A stretch of 16,741 nucleotides of DNA from DASUDX01 sp036275365 (GCA_036275365.1 DASUDX010000043.1:1-16741); one strand, 5' to 3'; shown: positions 5,877 through 13,337, numbered from the stretch's first letter. Made by a program: numbers and translations. Notes: generated by a model from the sequence alone, not told the origin.

Positions 5877-7520
5877 ATGCTGACCGCCGACGCCACCCGA
5901 GCGCAGCTGCCGCTGCACGCCGCCCGCCTGCGCGCGATCTCCCTGCGCGAGCTGTTTGCGCAGGACCCCGAGCGGCCGCGGCGGCTGGGTCTGGAGGCCG
6001 CCGGGCTCTATCTCGACAGCGCCAAGCAGAAGATCGACGAGCCGGCGCTGCTGGCGCTGGAGACCCATCTGCAGGCCTGTGGCTTCGAGCGCTGGCGCGA
6101 GGCGCTGTTCGGCGGTGAGGCGGTCAACGGCAGCGAGGGGCGGGCCGCCCTGCACATGGCGCTGCGGGCCGGCGCCGGCGCGGGCTACCAGGTCCAGGGC
6201 CAGCCGGTGATGGCGGCGGTGCAGGCGGTGCGCGAGCGGATGCGGGCCTTTGCCCAGGCGGTCATCGAGAGCCGGCTCACCGGTCTCTCGGGTCTTGCCT
6301 TTCGCGATGTGGTGAACATCGGCATCGGCGGGTCGGATCTGGGCCCGCGGATGATTTGCGAGGCGCTGCCGGCCGGGCCCGGCTCTCCGCGCGTGCATTT
6401 CGTTGCCAATGTCGATGGCGCCCAGCTGCACCGGGTGCTGCAAGGCCTCGACCCGGCCACCACCCTGCTGGTGATCACCTCCAAGACCTTCACCACCCAG
6501 GAGACCATGGCCAATGCCGGCAATGCCCGGGCCTGGCTGGTTGCCGCACTGGGCGAGGCGGCGGTGGCGCGGCATTGCGTGGCGGTCTCCACCAACCCCG
6601 CCGAGGTGGCGCGCTTCGGCATTCCGGCCGAGCGCCTGTTCGAGTTCTGGGACTGGGTGGGCGGCCGCTATTCCAGCTGGTCGGCGGTGGGTCTGGCCGC
6701 CCTGCTGCATCTGGGGGGCGAGGGCTTCGCGGCGCTGCTGGGCGGTGCCGAGCGCCTCGATCAGCACTTCCGCCACAGCCCGCTGCGCCACAACCTGCCG
6801 GTGCGGATGGCCCTGCTCAGCTACTGGAACCACAATCTGCTGGGCGCCGCCAGCCAGGTGATTGCCCCCTATGCCCAGCGCCTGGAGCGCTTCGTCGGCT
6901 GGCTGCAGCAGCTGGAGATGGAAAGCAATGGCAAGCGGGTGACTCGCGAGGGCCAGCCGCTTGCCGAGCCCACCACCCCGGCGCTCTGGGGTGATGTGGG
7001 CACCAACAGCCAGCACGCCTTCTTCCAGATGCTGCACCAGGGCACGGCGGTGCATCCGGTCGACTTCATTCTGGTCCGCGAGGCCGATCACCCCTACGCC
7101 GATCAGCAGCGTCTGCTGCTGGTCAATGCGCTGGCCCAGAGCGCGGCGCTGATGCGCGGCAAGACCGCCGAGGAGGTCCGCCGCGAGCTCTCGGCGCGCG
7201 GCCTCGCCGGCGAACGGCTGGAAGCCGCGATCCCGCACCGGGTGTTTCCGGGTGACCGGCCCAGCTCGGTGCTGCTGCTGCCGCGGCTGGATGCCGCGCA
7301 TCTCGGCGCGCTGATGGCGCTTTACGAGCACCGCACCTTCGTGCTGTCGGTGCTGTGGGGTATCAACCCCTTCGATCAATGGGGGGTGGAGCTGGGCAAG
7401 CAGCTCGCCCAGTCCCTGCTGGCCGTTGACGGCGATGGCACCCGGTCGGGCCTGGACGCCTCGACCCTGGACCTGCTGGCCCGGCTCAGCTCGCCAGGGG
7501 ACGCGCCCGCACCGCCTTGA
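5877..7520 (+). CDS. pgi: Glucose-6-phosphate isomerase
   Basis: Interconverts glucose 6-phosphate and fructose 6-phosphate in glycolysis and gluconeogenesis. The 547 residues match the usual 545-550. Both family signatures are present: DWVGGRYSSWSAVGL (259-273) and GINPFDQWGVELGK (495-508). The phosphate-binding SKTFTTQET (202-210), Glu349 in EMESNGK, His380 in NSQHAF and Lys508 correspond to known active-site residues. ATG 5877 is chosen as the first ATG of the frame, close to the E. coli N-terminus; TTG 5862 is an alternative. A weak promoter (CTGAAC 5821, TACCAT 5844, 17-base spacing) lies just upstream. The last 35 bases overlap the end of corB on the other strand. Linkage to panBCD is also seen in xanthomonads. 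Confidence 0.96.
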   Translation: MLTADATRAQLPLHAARLRAISLRELFAQDPERPRRLGLEAAGLYLDSAKQKIDEPALLALETHLQACGFERWREALFGGEAVNGSEGRAALHMALRAGAGAGYQVQGQPVMAAVQAVRERMRAFAQAVIESRLTGLSGLAFRDVVNIGIGGSDLGPRMICEALPAGPGSPRVHFVANVDGAQLHRVLQGLDPATTLLVITSKTFTTQETMANAGNARAWLVAALGEAAVARHCVAVSTNPAEVARFGIPAERLFEFWDWVGGRYSSWSAVGLAALLHLGGEGFAALLGGAERLDQHFRHSPLRHNLPVRMALLSYWNHNLLGAASQVIAPYAQRLERFVGWLQQLEMESNGKRVTREGQPLAEPTTPALWGDVGTNSQHAFFQMLHQGTAVHPVDFILVREADHPYADQQRLLLVNALAQSAALMRGKTAEEVRRELSARGLAGERLEAAIPHRVFPGDRPSSVLLLPRLDAAHLGALMALYEHRTFVLSVLWGINPFDQWGVELGKQLAQSLLAVDGDGTRSGLDASTLDLLARLSSPGDAPAPP

Positions 7521-8751
7521 TGGCGTTGGCGCGGGTCTCGATCACCTCGAAGCTGTAGCCGGCGAGGTCGATGCGGCTGCCGGGCTGGGGAATCGCCTCG
7601 AGCGCCTCCAGCAGCAGGCCGTTGACCGTCTTCGGGCCGCCCAGCGGCAGCTTCCAGCCCAGGCTGCGGTTGAGGCTGCGCAGGGTCACGCTGCCGAGCA
7701 GGCGATAGCTGCCGTCAGGATCGGCATAGACATTCTTGATGCGGGTGGCGGGATCGGAGGTGAACTCGCCCACCACCTCCTCGAGGATGTCCTCGAGGGT
7801 GACCAGGCCCTGGATGTCGCCGTACTCGTCGACGACGAAGCCGATACGCCGCTTCTGGTTCTGGAAATTGAGCAGCTGCTGGTTGAGCGGCGTGCCCTCG
7901 GGAATGAAGTAGGGCTCGCGGGCCAGGGCCATCAGCGAGGCCGCATCCAGCCGGTTCTCGGCGGCGAGCTTGACCACCCGGCGCAGGTGCACCACGCCGC
8001 GCAGCTCGTCGATCGATCCATTGAACACCGGCAGCCGGGTGTGCTGGGAATCCACCACCTGCTCGCGGATGCGCTCCCAGGGCTCGGACAGATCGATGCC
8101 GATGATCTCGTTGCGCGGCACCATGATGTCCTCGACCGTACCCTTCTCGAGGTCGAGGATCGACAGCAGCATCTTCTGGTGGCGCTGCGGGATCATCGCC
8201 CCGGCCTCGGCCACCACGGTGCGCAGTTCCTCGGCCGAGAGGGAGTGCTGGGCGGCATCCTCCGGGGTGACCCCGAACAGGCGCAGGATGCGGTTGCCGA
8301 TCACATTGATGGCGTCCACCAGCCACCCGAACAGCCGCAGCACCAGCCAGTACAGATAGGCGGCGGGCTGGGCGATGCGCTCCGGATGGAGCGCACCCAG
8401 GGTCTTGGGCATCGACTCGGAGAAGATGAAGATCACCAGCGCCGAGCCGACCGTGGCGATGACGATGGCGACCTCGGGATCGCCGCTCAGGCGATGGCCG
8501 ATCACCAGCAGCAACATCGGGATCAGCGCCTGGACGATGTTGTTGAGCAGCAGGATCAGACCGATCAGGCGATCCGGACGGCCCAGCAGGGTCTGCGCGA
8601 AGCGGGCCCAGCGCTCGCCCTGCTGGGCGCGGTGCTTGAGCCGGTAGCGGTTGAGCGTCATCAGCCCGGTTTCGGAGCCGGAGAAGAACCCGGACATCGC
8701 GATACAGGCAATCAGCAGCCCGAACAGGGCGTACAGCGGCAGGTCGTTCAA
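7486..8751 (-). CDS. corB: CNNM/CBS-domain membrane protein, CorB (YfjD) type
   Basis: A 421-residue inner-membrane protein of the HlyC/CorC (CNNM) family, linked to magnesium and cobalt transport or resistance. The N-terminal DUF21 domain (about 1-195) has several hydrophobic segments and the conserved SGFFSGSETGL (20-30) and FSESMPKTL (110-118). A CBS pair follows (about 205-330, including VPRNEIIGI and the second-repeat FVVDEYGDIQGLVTLEDILEEVVGEF), then a CorC_HlyC C-terminal domain (about 345-418). The start is TTG at 8751, which gives the canonical MNDLPLYALFG-like N-terminus; no ATG is nearby. A good promoter lies 30-60 bases upstream. The pairing with ypjD, divergent from ffh, is as in E. 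coli. The C-terminus overlaps pgi by 35 bases, tail to tail. Confidence 0.93.
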   Translation of the reverse strand: MNDLPLYALFGLLIACIAMSGFFSGSETGLMTLNRYRLKHRAQQGERWARFAQTLLGRPDRLIGLILLLNNIVQALIPMLLLVIGHRLSGDPEVAIVIATVGSALVIFIFSESMPKTLGALHPERIAQPAAYLYWLVLRLFGWLVDAINVIGNRILRLFGVTPEDAAQHSLSAEELRTVVAEAGAMIPQRHQKMLLSILDLEKGTVEDIMVPRNEIIGIDLSEPWERIREQVVDSQHTRLPVFNGSIDELRGVVHLRRVVKLAAENRLDAASLMALAREPYFIPEGTPLNQQLLNFQNQKRRIGFVVDEYGDIQGLVTLEDILEEVVGEFTSDPATRIKNVYADPDGSYRLLGSVTLRSLNRSLGWKLPLGGPKTVNGLLLEALEAIPQPGSRIDLAGYSFEVIETRANAIKAVRARPLAS

Positions 8752-8781
8752 GCGGGGGCGGTCGTGAGGGCCGTCCTGTCC

Positions 8782-8810
8782 TTGTTACTGGCCGCCGCCG
8801 GGACTGTCAA
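8782..8810 (-). promoter_or_regulatory. Sigma-70 promoter of corB
   Basis: On the minus strand a perfect -35 TTGACA (plus 8805-8810) lies 17 bases before TAACAA (plus 8782-8787), in the 82-base gap between ypjD and corB. A start near 8775 gives a leader of about 24 bases. It shows that corB can be transcribed apart from ypjD. Confidence 0.7.
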
Positions 8811-8833
8811 CCGCCGCGGCGCCCGGGCCGCGC

Positions 8834-9625
8834 TCAGGCCCAGTGCCGGCCGAGGATCTGCTCCAGCACCAGCTTGCTGCCGAAATAGGCCAGCACCAGC
8901 ACGCCGTAGCCCGACAGCGTCCAGCGGATCGCGGCCCGACCCCGCCAGCCGTAGCGCCAGCGGCCCCACAGCAGGGCGCCGAAGATCAGCCAGGCGGAAA
9001 TCGACAGCACGGTCTTGTGAATCAGGTGCTGGGCCAGCCAGTCGTGGACAAACCACAGGCCCGACAGCAGGGTCAGCGAGAGCAGCAGAAAGCCCACGGC
9101 AATCAGCTCGAACAGCAGGCGCTCCATGGTCTGTAGCGGCGGCAGCCGGCTCATCAGCCCGCCCCAGGACGGATCGCGGCGATGCAGCAGACGATCCTGC
9201 GCGGCCAGGGCCAGGGCGTGGACCGCCGCCAGCGTCAGCAGGCCGGCGGCCAGCAGGGAGCACAGCACATGGCTGCTCACCTGCCAGTCCGAGAGCCGGA
9301 CATTGCTCACCGGCGAGGGCAGGGCGGTGGCCCACAGCGCCATCACACCGGCCAGCGGGTAGATCACCGCCCCCAGCAGGGCCACCCGCTCGCGCAGGCA
9401 GAACAGCCAGAGCAGCAGGGCCGATTGCCAGGTGAAGAGGGAGGCGGCTTCGTTGACGCCGATGCGCAGGCTGCCGCCTTCCACCAGCTGGTGCAGCAGC
9501 AGCAGGGCGTGCAGAACCAGGCCGAGCAGGGCGCTGCCGCGATGGCCGCCGGCGTCCCGCCACACCTGCAGGCCGGCCACGCCATAGGCGATCAGACCGG
9601 CGGAGGCGAGGAGCAGAGCAAGCAT
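8834..9625 (-). CDS. ypjD: YpjD, CcsA-like inner-membrane protein
   Basis: A 263-residue multi-pass membrane protein of the cytochrome c assembly (CcsA/CcmC) superfamily. About eight hydrophobic stretches can be seen. Recognisable segments are LSDWQVSSHVLCSLLAAG and the C-terminal HKTVLSISAWLIFGALLWGR followed by RWTLSGYGVLVLAYFGSKLVLE, the last parts being highly characteristic of YpjD. In CcsA relatives, histidines at such sites bind haem; whether YpjD does so is not known from the sequence. In E. coli ypjD stands beside corB and divergent from ffh, the same neighbourhood as here, though here a phosphodiesterase-like gene lies between ypjD and ffh. ATG 9625 begins a typical hydrophobic N-terminus (MLALLLASAGLIAYG). 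Confidence 0.93.
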   Translation of the reverse strand: MLALLLASAGLIAYGVAGLQVWRDAGGHRGSALLGLVLHALLLLHQLVEGGSLRIGVNEAASLFTWQSALLLWLFCLRERVALLGAVIYPLAGVMALWATALPSPVSNVRLSDWQVSSHVLCSLLAAGLLTLAAVHALALAAQDRLLHRRDPSWGGLMSRLPPLQTMERLLFELIAVGFLLLSLTLLSGLWFVHDWLAQHLIHKTVLSISAWLIFGALLWGRWRYGWRGRAAIRWTLSGYGVLVLAYFGSKLVLEQILGRHWA

Positions 9626-9638
9626 GGATCAAGCATAC

Positions 9639-9655
9639 CGGGGGTGCTGCCCCCG
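9639..9655. promoter_or_regulatory. G/C inverted repeat in the divergent ypjD intergenic region
   Basis: CGGGGG-TGCTG-CCCCCG is a perfect 6-bp inverted repeat with a 5-base centre, lying between the divergent ypjD and MBL-fold genes. A TATGCT-like -10 for ypjD (minus) and TAGCAT (9661-9666) for the plus gene flank it, but neither has a convincing -35. It could bind a regulator or form a stem in the leader of one gene. Function is unknown. Confidence 0.3.
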
Positions 9656-9693
9656 CGTGCTAGCATCCGCTCAAACAGGGCGCGCGAGGCCAC

Positions 9694-10461
9694 ATGCGCA
9701 TCACGGTGCTGGGCTGCAGCGGGGGAGTCGGGCCGGGCCTGAGAACCACCAGTCTGCTGGTCGACGATCATCTGCTGATCGATGCCGGCACCGGCGTGGG
9801 CGATCTGACCCTGGAACAGGCCGTGCGCATCCGCGAGGTCTTCCTCACCCATTCCCATCTCGATCATGTCTGCGGGCTCGCCCTGCTCACTGACAACCTG
9901 TTTGATCTGATCGACGCCCCGGTGCGGGTGCGCGCCCCGGCCGAAACCCTGCAGGCGCTGCGCGAGCATGTCTTCAACTGGGTGATCTGGCCGGACTTCT
10001 CGGTCCTGCCGAGCCGGGACAAGCCGCTGATCGTGTTCGAGGAGATCCGCGTCGGAGAGCCTCAGGCGCTGGCCTCGGGTACCGAGATCCTGGCCTTCCC
10101 GGCCCTGCACACGGTGCCGGCGGTGGGCTATGCGCTAAGCACGGCCGAGGGCTGCTTCGCCTTCAGCGGCGATACCTGGGCCAGTCCCCGCCAGTGGGCG
10201 GCCCTCAACGCCCTGCCGCGGCTGGACTATCTGATGATCGAGGTGGCGTTTCCGGACGAGCAGGCGCCGCTGGGCGAGCTCTCGCGCCACTACACGCCCT
10301 CCCTGCTCGGGCGTGAGCTGCGCCATCTGCGCCACCGGCCCAAGCTGCTGCTGACCCACCACAAGCCCGGCTGCGAGTTCAGCATCGCCCAGCAGTGCCG
10401 GCAGGCCCTGACCGGCTGGGACTACCAGCATCTGCGGCGCGGGGATGTGATCGAGCTGTAG
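9694..10461 (+). CDS. MBL-fold metallohydrolase, class II cyclic-nucleotide phosphodiesterase-like
   Basis: A 255-residue metallo-beta-lactamase-fold hydrolase. The zinc motif is HSHLDH (53-58), with further ligands His139 (FPALHTVP), Asp160 (FSGDTW) and a C-terminal histidine in LLTHHKPG (221-225). The text LTHSHLDHVCGLALLTDNLF and the YxxS/HYTPSLLGREL-like segment (199-209) are typical of proteins annotated as 3',5'-cyclic-nucleotide phosphodiesterase (PDE class II), so cAMP is a possible but unproven substrate. No signal peptide is seen, so it is probably cytoplasmic. The start is ATG 9694 with GAGG a few bases upstream. It is divergent from ypjD and ends 48 bases before ffh. Confidence 0.85.
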   Translation: MRITVLGCSGGVGPGLRTTSLLVDDHLLIDAGTGVGDLTLEQAVRIREVFLTHSHLDHVCGLALLTDNLFDLIDAPVRVRAPAETLQALREHVFNWVIWPDFSVLPSRDKPLIVFEEIRVGEPQALASGTEILAFPALHTVPAVGYALSTAEGCFAFSGDTWASPRQWAALNALPRLDYLMIEVAFPDEQAPLGELSRHYTPSLLGRELRHLRHRPKLLLTHHKPGCEFSIAQQCRQALTGWDYQHLRRGDVIEL

Positions 10462-10497
10462 CCGCCCCGGCCCTGCTACGCTCGCGGCTGGTTTTTT
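10460..10497 (+). terminator. Possible terminator after the MBL-fold gene, overlapping the ffh promoter
   Basis: An inverted repeat AGCCGC/GCGGCT (10460-10465 and 10484-10489) with an 18-base loop is followed, after two bases, by six T residues (10492-10497). It starts inside the stop codon of the upstream gene. The loop is long and the T run slightly displaced, so termination strength is doubtful. The ffh -10 element lies inside the loop. Confidence 0.4.
10474..10482 (+). promoter_or_regulatory. Extended -10 promoter of ffh
   Basis: TGC followed by TACGCT (10477-10482) is an extended -10 element, then a G/C-rich CGCGGC discriminator. No good -35 is visible. A start near 10489 gives a leader of about 20 bases with a T run before the GTG start of ffh. 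Confidence 0.45.
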
Positions 10498-10509
10498 CCT
10501 GCGCCGCCC

Positions 10510-11874
10510 GTGTTCGATACCCTGACCCAGCGCCTGTCCCGCGTCCTCGACGCCATCCGCGGACAAGGCCGACTCACCGAGGACCAGGTCAACGCCGCCG
10601 CCCGCGAGCTGCGCCTGGCGCTGTTGGAGGCGGATGTCGCCCTGCCGGTGATCAAGACCTTCATCGAGCAGGTCAAGACCCGGGCCCTGGGCACCGAGAT
10701 CACCGAATCCCTCACCCCCGGCCAGGCCTTCCTGCGGGTGGTGCAGCAGGCCCTGACCGAAACCCTGGGCGGTACCACCCAGCCGCTGAATCTGCGCGCG
10801 CAGCCGCCGGTGGTGATCCTGATGGCCGGCCTGCAGGGCGCCGGCAAGACCACCACCACCGGCAAGCTCGCGCGCCGGCTCAAGGAGCAGGACAAGAAGA
10901 GCGTGGTGGTGGTCTCCGCCGACGTCTACCGCCCGGCGGCCATCGAGCAGCTGCGGATCGTGGCGGAATCGGTGGGCGTGGAGTGGGTGCCCTCGGCCGT
11001 CGGTCAGGACCCGGTGCGCATCGCCCAGGACGCCCTGGCCCACGCCCGCAAGGTCTACGCCGATGTGCTGATCGTCGACACCGCGGGACGCACCACCGTG
11101 GACGCCGAGATGATGGCCGAGATCGCCGCGCTGCATGCGGCGGTAACGCCCACCGAAACCCTGTTCGTGGTCGACAGCATGACCGGCCAGGACGCCGCCC
11201 GCACCGCGCGCGCCTTTGCCGATGCGGTGCCGCTGACCGGGGTGATTCTCACCAAGGTCGACGGCGACGCCCGCGGCGGTGCCGCGCTGTCGGTGCGTCA
11301 GGTCACCGGTGCGCCGATCAAGTTCCTCGGCGTCGGCGAGAAATCGGATCGTCTCGAGGTCTTCCACCCGGACCGCATCGCCACCCGCATCATCGGCCAG
11401 GGCGATGTGCTGAGCCTGATCGAGGAGACCGCCGCGCGGGTCGATGCCGAGAAGGCGGCCAAGCTCGCGCAGAAGCTGAAGTCGAAGAAGGGCTTCGATC
11501 TCGCCGATTTCCGCGAGCAGATGGAGCAGATGCGCAACATGGGCAGCTTCGATTCGCTGCTGGAGAAGCTGCCGGGTGGCGCGCAGATCCAGGCGCAGAT
11601 GAAGAATGTCAATGCGGAGAAGGAAATCCGCCGCACCATCGCCATCATCAATTCGATGACCCCGCAGGAGCGACGCTTCCCCGATCTGATCAAGGCCAGC
11701 CGCAAGCGCCGGATCGCCGCCGGCAGCGGGGTCGAGGTGCAGGAGGTCAACAAGCTGCTGCGGCAGTTCGAGACCACCCGCGACATGATGAAGAAGGTGG
11801 CGAGCGGCGGCATGGCCAAGATGATGAAAAGCCTGGCCGGCCGTCTGCCTCCGGGCATGCTGCCGCGACGCTGA
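10510..11874 (+). CDS. ffh: Signal recognition particle GTPase Ffh (SRP54)
   Basis: Binds 4.5S RNA and nascent signal sequences and delivers ribosomes to FtsY at the membrane. The 454 residues match the family (E. coli 453). The N domain has ALLEADVALPV (37-46). The GTPase has G1 GLQGAGKTTT (107-116), G3 DTAGR (190-194) and TKVDGDARGG (248-257). The methionine-rich M domain starts near 328 and includes the RNA-binding SRKRRIAAGSG (397-407) and a C-terminal MMKKV...GGMAKMMKSL segment. The start is GTG 10510, giving MFDTLTQRLS as in other Ffh proteins. Its stop codon overlaps the ATG of the next gene (TGATG). The rpsP-trmD operon lies just downstream, as in E. coli. Confidence 0.97.
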   Translation: MFDTLTQRLSRVLDAIRGQGRLTEDQVNAAARELRLALLEADVALPVIKTFIEQVKTRALGTEITESLTPGQAFLRVVQQALTETLGGTTQPLNLRAQPPVVILMAGLQGAGKTTTTGKLARRLKEQDKKSVVVVSADVYRPAAIEQLRIVAESVGVEWVPSAVGQDPVRIAQDALAHARKVYADVLIVDTAGRTTVDAEMMAEIAALHAAVTPTETLFVVDSMTGQDAARTARAFADAVPLTGVILTKVDGDARGGAALSVRQVTGAPIKFLGVGEKSDRLEVFHPDRIATRIIGQGDVLSLIEETAARVDAEKAAKLAQKLKSKKGFDLADFREQMEQMRNMGSFDSLLEKLPGGAQIQAQMKNVNAEKEIRRTIAIINSMTPQERRFPDLIKASRKRRIAAGSGVEVQEVNKLLRQFETTRDMMKKVASGGMAKMMKSLAGRLPPGMLPRR

Positions 11875-12401
11875 TGCGCCGGCTGGCGGTGATTCTGGCG
11901 CTGGGCCTGCTCAGCGTCCGCGCTCCGGCGGCCGTGCCCGGGCAGCCGCTGGGGCTGGGCGATCCGGCGCCGGAGGCGTCCGGCATCGTGCTCAGCGGTC
12001 CCGCCGGCAGCCGCCTGTCGGCGCACGCCGGCAAGGTGGTGGTGGTCGAGTTCTGGGCCTCCTGGTGCGGGCCCTGCGTGCAGTCGATGCCCGAGCTCGA
12101 CGCCCTGCGCCAGCGCCTGCACGAGGAAGGGCATGCCGACGATTTCGAAGTCATTGGCGTGGCCACCGATCAGGAGCCGGCCAAGGCCCGCGCCTTCCTG
12201 CAGCGGGTACCGGTGAGCTTTCCGGTGGTGGTGGACATGATCGGCATCGCCCCGCGCGCCTACGGCATCTGGCGCCTGCCGAGCACCTATCTGATCGATC
12301 GCCAGGGCCGGATTTCGATGATTTACGCCGGCTACGGCAAGGGCTATACCGCCGAGCTGCGCGAGCGCGTCCTCCAGCTGCTGGCGGCCCCGCGCCCCTG
12401 A
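11874..12401 (+). CDS. Periplasmic TlpA/ResA-like thioredoxin-fold protein
   Basis: A 175-residue protein with an N-terminal signal peptide (about 1-20, RR then a hydrophobic run ending in APAA) and a thioredoxin fold of the TlpA/ResA/DsbE class. The redox motif WASWCGPC has Cys65 and Cys68; the cis-proline lies in RLPSTYLID. Such proteins reduce or exchange disulfides in the periplasm, often for cytochrome c maturation or a specific client. The ATG overlaps the ffh stop by one base, so the two are translationally coupled. In E. coli nothing of this kind lies between ffh and rpsP. ypjD, a CcsA-like membrane protein, is nearby, which may hint at a shared envelope redox role, but that is inference. 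The client is unknown. Confidence 0.88.
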   Translation: MRRLAVILALGLLSVRAPAAVPGQPLGLGDPAPEASGIVLSGPAGSRLSAHAGKVVVVEFWASWCGPCVQSMPELDALRQRLHEEGHADDFEVIGVATDQEPAKARAFLQRVPVSFPVVVDMIGIAPRAYGIWRLPSTYLIDRQGRISMIYAGYGKGYTAELRERVLQLLAAPRP

Positions 12402-12426
12402 GGCGCCGGCCGGCTGTTCGGAAACC

Positions 12427-12455
12427 TTCACATTTGCGGGCGTCCCGCCTACACT
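12427..12455 (+). promoter_or_regulatory. Sigma-70 promoter of the rpsP operon
   Basis: -35 TTCACA (12427-12432) and -10 TACACT (12450-12455) with exactly 17 bases between, followed by ACGCGCCC. The predicted start is near 12462. The G/C-rich discriminator fits a growth-rate or ppGpp-controlled ribosomal-protein promoter (inference). Confidence 0.75.
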
Positions 12456-12485
12456 ACGCGCCCTTTGAACGGCCCGGCTGAGATG

Positions 12486-12532
12486 CAGACGGTGCGTTTT
12501 TCGGGCCGAACCTCGTTTTCACCGTCTGTTTT
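12486..12532 (+). promoter_or_regulatory. Long hairpin with T run in the rpsP leader (attenuator-like)
   Basis: A perfect 9-bp inverted repeat CAGACGGTG/CACCGTCTG (12486-12494 and 12520-12528) encloses a 25-base loop and is followed by TTTT. Inside the loop, TTCGG and CCGAA form a small second stem. It lies in the predicted leader of about 87 bases before rpsP, between the promoter and the ribosome binding site AGGA (12534-12537). It could act as an attenuator or as a ribosomal-protein or rRNA-mimic control site; the stem is seen, the function inferred. Confidence 0.55.
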
Positions 12533-12548
12533 CAGGATCGATTTTTCT

Positions 12549-12809
12549 ATGGTCAAGATTCGTCTGGCTCGCGCCGGTGCCAAGAAGCGCCCGTTCTACC
12601 ATGTGGTGGCGACCGAGAGCCGCAACTCGCGCGATGGCCGTTTCGTCGAGCGTCTGGGCTTCTACAACCCCAATGCCAAGGGCAAGGAGCCGAAGCTGGT
12701 GCTGGACCTCGCCAAGGTCGAGCAGTGGCAGAAGCAGGGCGCGCAGATTTCCGAGCGCGTGGCCTACCTGGTCAAGACCGCACCCAAGCCGGAAGCGGCG
12801 GCGGCCTGA
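12549..12809 (+). CDS. rpsP: 30S ribosomal protein S16
   Basis: An 86-residue component of the small subunit, needed for 30S assembly (E. coli 82 residues). The N-terminus MVKIRLARAGAKKRPFYHVV, followed by RDGRFVERLGFYNP, is unmistakable S16. It ends with an alanine-rich tail. ATG 12549 is chosen by homology, with AGGA 11 bases upstream. An in-frame ATG at 12483 would add 22 residues that do not resemble S16 and lie in the leader hairpin. It is the first gene of the rpsP-rimM-trmD-rplS operon; rimM begins two bases after its stop. Confidence 0.97.
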   Translation: MVKIRLARAGAKKRPFYHVVATESRNSRDGRFVERLGFYNPNAKGKEPKLVLDLAKVEQWQKQGAQISERVAYLVKTAPKPEAAAA

Positions 12810-12811
12810 AG

Positions 12812-13327
12812 ATGACGCACCGGGTGACGCTGGGCCGGGTGGCCGGCGTCTTCGGGGTGCGGGGCTGGGTCAAGCTGCAGTCGTACACCCGGCCCATCGA
12901 CAACCTGCTGGACTATCCGGTCTGGTGGCTCGGCGGGGACGGCGGCTACGCCGCCAGCTGGCGCGGTGGCCGGCCGCAGGGGCCGGGGTTGGTGGCCCAG
13001 CTGGTGGATCGCGACGGCCAGTGGATCGAGTCCCGGGAGCTTGCCGAGCGGTTGATCGGCGCCGAGTTGCAGGTGGAGCGGGATCAGCTGCCGAGGCTGC
13101 CGGCGGGTCAGTACTACTGGGCCGATCTGCTGGGACTCGAGGTGTGCAACGAACAGGGTGAGCGGCTGGGCGAGGTGGACCACCTCACCAGCAACGGCGC
13201 CCAGGATGTCCTGGCGGTGAAGGAGGCCGGCGCCTTGCGGCTGATTCCTTTCGTACAGGGTCCGCTGGTGAAGTCGGTGGATCTGGCCAGCCGCCGCATC
13301 GTGGTGGACTGGCAGCGGGACTGGTAG
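12812..13327 (+). CDS. rimM: Ribosome maturation factor RimM
   Basis: Binds ribosomal protein S19 and helps mature the 30S head. The 171-residue product has the N-terminal beta-barrel signature LGRVAGVFGVRGWVKLQSYT and the C-terminal PRC-barrel with QYYWADLLGLEV, GAQDVLAV, LIPFVQGPLVKSVDL and IVVDW. The start is ATG 12812, two bases after rpsP, giving the usual MTHRVTLGRV-type N-terminus; longer in-frame starts inside rpsP are not supported. The Shine-Dalgarno sequence is weak, which suggests coupling to rpsP translation. Adjacent to rpsP and trmD as in most bacteria. Confidence 0.96.
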   Translation: MTHRVTLGRVAGVFGVRGWVKLQSYTRPIDNLLDYPVWWLGGDGGYAASWRGGRPQGPGLVAQLVDRDGQWIESRELAERLIGAELQVERDQLPRLPAGQYYWADLLGLEVCNEQGERLGEVDHLTSNGAQDVLAVKEAGALRLIPFVQGPLVKSVDLASRRIVVDWQRDW

Positions 13328-13337
13328 CGCAGTGGGC

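Noticed and set aside
7426..9435. A 669-codon open frame on the plus strand across corB and ypjD
   Set aside because: Its product is a shadow (many Asp, His, Gln, Gly repeats), while corB and ypjD on the other strand have clear conserved domains.
8748..9632. A 294-codon minus-strand frame overlapping ypjD
   Set aside because: The other minus frame encodes the recognisable YpjD membrane protein; this one is an arginine/proline/alanine-rich shadow.
10395..11873. The long frame upstream of the thioredoxin-like gene, as an N-terminal extension of about 490 residues
   Set aside because: It lies out of frame inside ffh, is arginine/glycine-rich nonsense, and the signal peptide starting at 11874 gives the natural N-terminus.
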